A stretch of DNA of 64,000 nt. Origin: Sinanaerobacter sp. ZZT-01. GTDB lineage: Bacteria > Bacillota > Clostridia > Peptostreptococcales > Anaerovoracaceae. Below the pieces are notes generated by a model. That model was not told the origin of the DNA. It was given only the letters and a program-made list of their open reading frames with translations, and did no database searches. Below are positions 59,283 through 64,000 of this stretch, piece by piece. Within the stretch, counting starts at the first letter, position 1, and every line of letters begins with the position of its first letter. A program made the translations under genes and the position numbers. Location: NCBI RefSeq assembly GCF_035621135.1, contig NZ_CP141728.1, forward strand, positions 1,364,001 through 1,428,000. The letters run 5' to 3'.

Positions 59283-60743
59283 TTAAAATGGTTGGATCGT
59301 TTGATTTGCAATTAAGATCGCAGAAATTACAAACATGATTAAAATTACAATCAAGATCGCAAAGTCAAGTAAGGTTGAAAATGCTTTTTCACCTTTTTCT
59401 TTTTTACTCCATATATAAACGAGAGTTCCTGGGGCATAAAGCAAGGCTGTAATCAATACGTAGATCATTCCGCTGGCATATAGAAGCCATGCACCGTAGA
59501 TGGTACCGGTAAATGCAATGATTCGCTGAATTGCCAGCTCACCCGGGCTTAATTGAGAGATCGTACCATGCCTTTGTAAAATTTGCTTTAGATAAAACAT
59601 ACCGCTGAGTAAGTAAGGAAACATAATCATACTCGCAGAGAGTGTGTAAAAGACTTGGTAGGTTGATTCATTAAATAGAACGATAATTAGAAAAACTTGA
59701 ATAATTAAATTAGAAAGAATTAAAGAACCAAAGGGTGCATTTTTTTTATTTTCAGAGGCAAAGAATTTTGGAAAACAGCCCTGAGCCGCTGGAGCATAGG
59801 CAGATTCTGCCGCTAAGATAGTGTAAGAAAATGTGGCACCTGCTAAAGAAACAATAACGGCGAAATTTACAAGAGTAGCACCCCATGTACCGACAACGTG
59901 ATAAAGGACACCAGCCATTGGAGGATTTCCTAATTCAGCAAGTTCACCTCTTGTTAATACGCCCATACTTAAGACAGAAATCATAATGTAGATGGCAAGT
60001 AAGCATAAAAAGGAAATAACGCTTGCCGATCCGGCATCTTTTGATTTTTTCGCTCTTGCAGAAATAACAACTGCACCTTCGATTCCGACAAAAGCCCATA
60101 CAGTCGTATAGGTAGTCGCTTTTATTTGATCCAAAAAACCCAATCCATCAGGTTCGCCGAAGAAGTTGTCCATAAAAATTTTAGGATCAAAGGCCCTCGA
60201 TAAGACGATAGCAACGATTAGAACCATAATAGGAAGGATTTTACCGATAACGACGACTGCATTAATGGTAGCAGCCTGACTGACACCGCGAAGAACAAGA
60301 AAGACAGTAAACCAGATAAGTGCAGAAGCGCAAATGACAGAAATAAGATTGTTTCCCGTTCCGAAGATAGGAAAGAAATAACCCATAGAAGCAAAGAGCA
60401 ATGTAGCAAAGGATACGTTGGCTAACATAGCGCTAATCCAATATCCCCATGCAGAGTTGAAGCCGATATAATCTCCAAAGCCTTCTCTGGCATAACTGTA
60501 AACACCACTTCTTAGGTCAGGTCGATGTTTATTTAATCCGTAAAAGCAAAGCATCAGTGCTAACATACCGATTCCACAAATGAACCAGCCGACCAATACA
60601 GCCGCAGTGTTTGCTCCATTTGCCGCCATATCTCCCGATATGCTGAATACTCCGCTTGCCAAAGTCGTACCAATTGCGAAGGTTGTTAAGCGAAGCAAGC
60701 CTAAGTCACCTTTGCTTTCTTTTTGAGGCTGTTGATCCGTCAT
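59283..60743 (-). CDS. Basic amino acid/polyamine antiporter (APC superfamily, ArcD/AdiC-like)
   Basis: The 486-residue protein has about twelve to thirteen membrane helices. It shows APC features: LTTFAIGTTLASGVFSISGD, GVYSYAREGFGDYIGFNSAWGYW and TTVWAFVGIEGAVVISARAKK. It resembles arginine/ornithine or lysine antiporters. The start ATG follows GGAGG by seven bases; the longer frame would run through the preceding terminator. It lies downstream of the dimethylargininase-like gene, so citrulline, ornithine or an arginine derivative are likely cargo. Confidence 0.88.
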   Translation of the reverse strand: MTDQQPQKESKGDLGLLRLTTFAIGTTLASGVFSISGDMAANGANTAAVLVGWFICGIGMLALMLCFYGLNKHRPDLRSGVYSYAREGFGDYIGFNSAWGYWISAMLANVSFATLLFASMGYFFPIFGTGNNLISVICASALIWFTVFLVLRGVSQAATINAVVVIGKILPIMVLIVAIVLSRAFDPKIFMDNFFGEPDGLGFLDQIKATTYTTVWAFVGIEGAVVISARAKKSKDAGSASVISFLCLLAIYIMISVLSMGVLTRGELAELGNPPMAGVLYHVVGTWGATLVNFAVIVSLAGATFSYTILAAESAYAPAAQGCFPKFFASENKKNAPFGSLILSNLIIQVFLIIVLFNESTYQVFYTLSASMIMFPYLLSGMFYLKQILQRHGTISQLSPGELAIQRIIAFTGTIYGAWLLYASGMIYVLITALLYAPGTLVYIWSKKEKGEKAFSTLLDFAILIVILIMFVISAILIANQTIQPF

Positions 60744-60784
60744 ACTAAAATCCTCCATTCGATCAATCACAAATGCTTGGCAAC

Positions 60785-60822
60785 AAAAAATGCCGAAGGT
60801 ATTTTTGCATACCCTCGGCAAG
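60785..60822 (-). terminator. Hairpin between the dimethylargininase-like and antiporter genes
   Basis: On the minus strand TGCCGAGGGTAT and ATACCTTCGGCA pair with one wobble and are followed by six Ts. It would end most transcripts after the first gene and leave partial read-through to the antiporter. Confidence 0.8.
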
Positions 60823-60850
60823 GAATTTTCAGGTGAATTACCTGTTTAAA

Positions 60851-61621
60851 TTAAAAGCGTAAGGATAAGCAAGACAAACCACCGTCGAGCTTTTTATATT
60901 CAGAAGTATCTACCAATATAACATCATATCCAGCTTCTTTTATTCTTTTTTCTACAGTTGGGTAACCTTTAGGAACAATGACTTTATCATTTACCCAAAT
61001 ACAGTTTGCAGCATAAGATTCATCTTCAGGAATTATTATTTTATTAAATTTTTCAAAATCCGGTTTCGTAATAAATTCCCCAGAGACAAGCATGTTGTTG
61101 TTTTCAATATAATTTACACCAGTCTTCAGATGAAGAACCAATTCAAGAGGAACTTCCGATCCAGTCAATCCATGTTTTTCTAAAATTTCAATAAACTGGC
61201 GAATTCCTTCTTCGTTTGTTCTGGCACTGCGTCCTACGTAGAAATGATCGCCAACCATCATGACGTCACCGCCCTCCAACGTACCAGGTGATTTGATATA
61301 TTCAATCTTATCATCGCTGAAAAACTTTTTAATTGTTGGAAGCATGACTTCTGCTTCTTTCCTTCTGGATAATGCACCAGGGTTGGAAATGATAGCACAC
61401 TTTCTCGTAATAACAGCTGTATCTTCTACAAAACAAGAATCCGGATAAGCCTCATCTGCTTCTAATACTGTAACGGCAACACCACACTGCTTCAGAGCTT
61501 CTATATAGTCGTCGTGCTGCTTTAATGCCAATTCATAATCTGGTTTACCTAATTCCGGTGCAGATGTAATTCCTTCCACCATAGCTTTACAAGGTCTTTT
61601 TACAATTACATTTTTAAACAT
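60851..61621 (-). CDS. Dimethylarginine dimethylaminohydrolase-like amidinotransferase-fold enzyme
   Basis: The 256-residue protein matches the DDAH branch of the guanidino-modifying superfamily. FVEDTAVI and GTLEGGDVMMVGDHFYVGRS hold substrate-binding acidic residues, LHLKTGVNYI the catalytic His and GGLSCLSLRF the catalytic Cys near the C-terminus. DDAH turns methylated arginines into citrulline and methylamines, and close relatives deiminate arginine. The antiporter gene downstream supports an amino-acid exchange pathway. GGGAGGACTAAAT precedes the start. Confidence 0.9.
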   Translation of the reverse strand: MFKNVIVKRPCKAMVEGITSAPELGKPDYELALKQHDDYIEALKQCGVAVTVLEADEAYPDSCFVEDTAVITRKCAIISNPGALSRRKEAEVMLPTIKKFFSDDKIEYIKSPGTLEGGDVMMVGDHFYVGRSARTNEEGIRQFIEILEKHGLTGSEVPLELVLHLKTGVNYIENNNMLVSGEFITKPDFEKFNKIIIPEDESYAANCIWVNDKVIVPKGYPTVEKRIKEAGYDVILVDTSEYKKLDGGLSCLSLRF

Positions 61622-61662
61622 ATTTAGTCCTCCCTAAACATTTTTTTCCACATATGCGATTT

Positions 61663-61711
61663 ACGATATATTGTATATTATATACTATATATCGTTTCGA
61701 CTTTTTGTCAA
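61663..61711 (-). promoter_or_regulatory. Promoter of the dimethylargininase-like gene inside a large dyad
   Basis: On the minus strand TTGACA (61711-61706) and TATAGT (61689-61684) are spaced by 16 bases. The -10 lies inside a 33-bp imperfect dyad (61663-61695) with perfect 9-bp ends ACGATATAT/ATATATCGT and an inner GTATA/TATAC. A dimeric repressor could block this promoter. No regulator gene is adjacent. The rest of the 304-base gap to ispE shows no gene. Confidence 0.65.
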
Positions 61712-61925
61712 TAGATTTCACAAAATTTTTTTATAATTAAGAAATTATTATCAATTATTTGAAAGCAGGAAATGATTGATCTCATTTTTTTAATTAAGAA
61801 TAATTCTTTTTATATTAAAGCATTATTACCTTTTCGTGGCGAAAAAATACATTTTTAATTATTTTAGAGTGGATTGTAATTTTTATCGAGGACGATTATA
61901 CTACCTTGTAAGAAAGGAGTTTTCT

Positions 61926-62864
61926 ATGAATGAAATTTCAATGAAAGCGTATGCGAAAATTAATCTTTGTCTAGATGTATTGGGAAAATTGGAAAATAAC
62001 TATCATCAAGTTGAAATGGTTATGCAGCAAGTGAATTTGTACGATACCGTTACTGTAAAATATTACCCGCTTATGGATGAAAAAGCGGAGCAAAGAGAAA
62101 ACGAGCAGATTGAAGTGACGACAAACTGCGAGGGACTTTTGACAGATCAAGCAAATTTGGCGTATAAAGCCGCTGCTTTAATGCAGAGTATTTATAACCC
62201 CAATTGCAGGATTGCCATTGAATTGGAGAAAAGAATTCCGATCGCTGCTGGGTTGGCAGGAGGAAGTGCCGATGCAGCAGCGGTTATGCTTGCGCTTTCA
62301 CAGCTTTGGCATTTGAATTTAAAATTACAGGATCTTTTGCAGCTTGGAGTAAAACTAGGTGCAGATGTTCCTTTTTGTATTATGGGCCAGGTATATAAAA
62401 GAAAAGATTTACAATTAAGAGAGAAGGAGCTTGCATCTACTTGTGCATTTGCAGAAGGAATCGGTGAAAAACTTACTCCGCTTCCACCTCTAGATGGCTG
62501 GATTCTGCTTTCCAAACCTCCCGTTAATATTTCAACAAAATCGGTATATGATGCGTTTCTTATGGATGAAGTGAAATGCCACCCAAATACTACCGAATTG
62601 ATTAGTGGATTAAAGGAAAGAAATTTAAACAAAATACAAAAAAATATGATTAATGTTCTTGAGACGGTTACGTTGAACAAGAATCCAAGCGTTTTAGAGA
62701 CCAAACTTTATTTAAAAAGTTTTCAAACAGCCTATCAAGTTTTGATGAGCGGAAGCGGTCCAACTATTTTTTCTTTATATACAAGTAAAAATAAAGCAAA
62801 AACAGCATATATTAATAGTAAGAAAAAAAATGAAGATACATATTTAATCAGAACCTTGTCATAA
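61926..62864 (+). CDS. ispE: 4-diphosphocytidyl-2-C-methyl-D-erythritol kinase
   Basis: The 312-residue GHMP kinase has the opening MKAYAKINLCLDVLG with catalytic Lys, the ATP loop PIAAGLAGGSADAAA with catalytic Asp region, and the C-terminal LMSGSGPTIFSL. It phosphorylates CDP-methylerythritol in the non-mevalonate isoprenoid pathway. AAAGGAG lies seven bases before the ATG; the longer frame from 61836 has no ribosome binding site. Length is normal. It is followed by a DUF3794 gene. Confidence 0.95.
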   Translation: MNEISMKAYAKINLCLDVLGKLENNYHQVEMVMQQVNLYDTVTVKYYPLMDEKAEQRENEQIEVTTNCEGLLTDQANLAYKAAALMQSIYNPNCRIAIELEKRIPIAAGLAGGSADAAAVMLALSQLWHLNLKLQDLLQLGVKLGADVPFCIMGQVYKRKDLQLREKELASTCAFAEGIGEKLTPLPPLDGWILLSKPPVNISTKSVYDAFLMDEVKCHPNTTELISGLKERNLNKIQKNMINVLETVTLNKNPSVLETKLYLKSFQTAYQVLMSGSGPTIFSLYTSKNKAKTAYINSKKKNEDTYLIRTLS

Positions 62865-62931
62865 CAAGTCCGCTCTCTACATACACTAAATACAAAGAAA
62901 TTTTGATTTTAGTGATACAGGGGGAACGATC

Positions 62932-64000
62932 ATGGCATATGAAAAAGATCCATACGATTTTGATAAGATTCCAGACTTTGCATTAAAACCGGCACGGCCA
63001 AAAAATGAATTGCCTTTGAAGCAGAAAACGCCTATGCCGATAGATAACGCCTTTGATCCGAGTGTCTACGACAGGCTGTTTTATGACCTTCCGGCAATCA
63101 GTCCGAAAACCGTGGCAGATATGAAGGCAGCTGCGGGAAAACCGATTTCTGAAAGAGAAAAGCTTGAGATGACTGGTGAGAAGGAAAAAGGGACGGAGCA
63201 GAGTAAGGATGAAGAGAAGCAGAAAGAAAATTCTTTAAAGAAAGAAGAAGCTGAAAGTTCTATAAAAAATTCCATTGGAAATGTGCAGGAAAGTATAGAT
63301 GCAGAAACAGTAATGGCAAGGGAATTAGATGCAAAACTGGATGATAAAAAAGAGAATATCGAAGATGAGGTGAAAGAAGCGGCTTCCAAGAAAGGAACTG
63401 CATCGGAAACAGTAGCGAATAAAGAGGAAAAATTGACGCAGGAGGCAGTGGAAAAGAAAGAAGAAGTGGTTACGGAAACAGCAGAAGAAGCAATGCTGGA
63501 AACTGCACGTGAAAAAATACAAATATCACCGACTGTTCCATCTGCAATCATCCCGCAAACTTTGGAAGAAAAGAAAATAGAACGGCCGGCAGAGGCGCCA
63601 AAAGAAAAGCCGTCAGAAAAGCCTATTCCACATAAGGTTCAGCCGGTAGATGCGAACCTTTTGAGCCGCCGCCTAAAGATAACAGATGTAAAATCAAAAC
63701 CACAATTTCGTGTTTTTATTGAAGAAGATATTTTAGTACCTGATGTAAAACCAGATTTAGCCTCCATTCTTTCTATGGATGGGAAATTAAAACTTTCTGA
63801 TAAACAAGTATCAGCAGGTGCCTCAGGTGTGACTGATTTAAAAATAAGTGGCGATTTTATGCTGCAAACCTTATACATACCAGATAAGACACAGGAAAAT
63901 GAACTTGTTGTCGCAATTGATTCCAGGCTGCCATTTAAAGAGAAAGCAGAAATACGTGCAGAGCCGTATTCGGAATTAATTGTTACACCAATGCTGGAAG
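62932..64000 (+). CDS. DUF3794 (SPOCS) domain protein, truncated by window edge
   Basis: The frame is open from an ATG after GGGGGAAC to the right edge (356 codons). The first 210 residues are charged and repetitive (Lys/Glu/Pro rich, probably disordered). From about residue 250 a DUF3794 domain begins, with FRVFIEEDILVPDVKPDLASIL and FKEKAEIRAEPYSELIV. DUF3794 proteins include SipL, which helps build spore coats in Clostridioides difficile, and other envelope proteins. The long acidic and basic N-terminal region is unusual for SipL. Whether a LysM domain follows cannot be seen. Confidence 0.82.
   Translation, partial: MAYEKDPYDFDKIPDFALKPARPKNELPLKQKTPMPIDNAFDPSVYDRLFYDLPAISPKTVADMKAAAGKPISEREKLEMTGEKEKGTEQSKDEEKQKENSLKKEEAESSIKNSIGNVQESIDAETVMARELDAKLDDKKENIEDEVKEAASKKGTASETVANKEEKLTQEAVEKKEEVVTETAEEAMLETAREKIQISPTVPSAIIPQTLEEKKIERPAEAPKEKPSEKPIPHKVQPVDANLLSRRLKITDVKSKPQFRVFIEEDILVPDVKPDLASILSMDGKLKLSDKQVSAGASGVTDLKISGDFMLQTLYIPDKTQENELVVAIDSRLPFKEKAEIRAEPYSELIVTPMLE

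Overview
ORGANISM. The window reads as chromosome of a low-GC, Gram-positive, spore-forming anaerobe of the class Clostridia. Signs of this are the sporulation genes yabP and yabQ, a DUF3794 (SPOCS) protein, ECF-type vitamin transport, an S-layer-homology (SLH) protein, intrinsic terminators with long U-runs, AGGAGG-type ribosome binding sites and TTGACA/TATAAT promoters. An MttB-family methyltransferase, a ureohydrolase under a sigma-54 promoter and a dimethylargininase-like enzyme suggest an amino-acid and betaine fermenter, perhaps near Anaerovorax/Emergencia. That placement is a guess from gene content. I saw no tRNA, rRNA, insertion sequence, prophage or CRISPR array.

LAYOUT. 1-1026: end of an OPT-family transporter. 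1041-11567: housekeeping block rpsF-ssb-rpsR (with an S6:S18-type leader), gdpP-rplI-dnaB, a DUF1858 protein, purA, a DnaD-like replication protein and an M23 peptidase. 11659-20190: a subtilase facing back, then walR-walK, yabP-yabQ, divIC, rnmV, rsmA and an LTA-synthase-like enzyme. 20239-27106: ridA, citrate synthase, a small membrane protein, a promoter-terminator unit (small RNA or leader), an HD protein, a FeoB-associated small gene divergent from a DtxR-like regulator, ybaK, superoxide dismutase, and a PadR/DUF2812 pair. 27183-40404: the accessory region of most interest (below). 40595-44837: a REC-GGDEF protein, a DNA-repair pair (radical SAM plus TIGR03915 type) under two LexA boxes, and a sirtuin. 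45113-50412: MttB-like methyltransferase, GntR regulator, NhaC-type transporter, alanine racemase. 50632-54538: surE, isochorismatase, DUF2156, thiolase. 54989-61621: a sigma-54 activator with ureohydrolase and NhaC-type genes, then an amino-acid antiporter and a dimethylargininase-like gene. 61926-64000: ispE and a DUF3794 protein cut by the window edge.

CENTRAL OBSERVATION. Three cobalamin riboswitches lie at about 30607, 31083 and 34040. The second leads into an ExbB-like channel, a DUF2149 (ExbD-like) protein and an SLH-anchored DUF4430 protein. The third leads into a DUF2292 protein, a membrane-anchored alpha/alpha-toroid protein, a DUF4430 protein and a complete ECF transporter (T, fused A-A, S). 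DUF4430 is the beta-domain fold of animal transcobalamin and intrinsic factor, and the toroid repeats resemble the alpha-domain. A further lipoprotein (28050-29366) carries both in one chain. I infer a Gram-positive corrinoid capture and import apparatus, possibly energised by a proton channel. The MttB-like enzyme about 5 kb downstream belongs to a corrinoid-using superfamily, which would give the cell a use for the vitamin.
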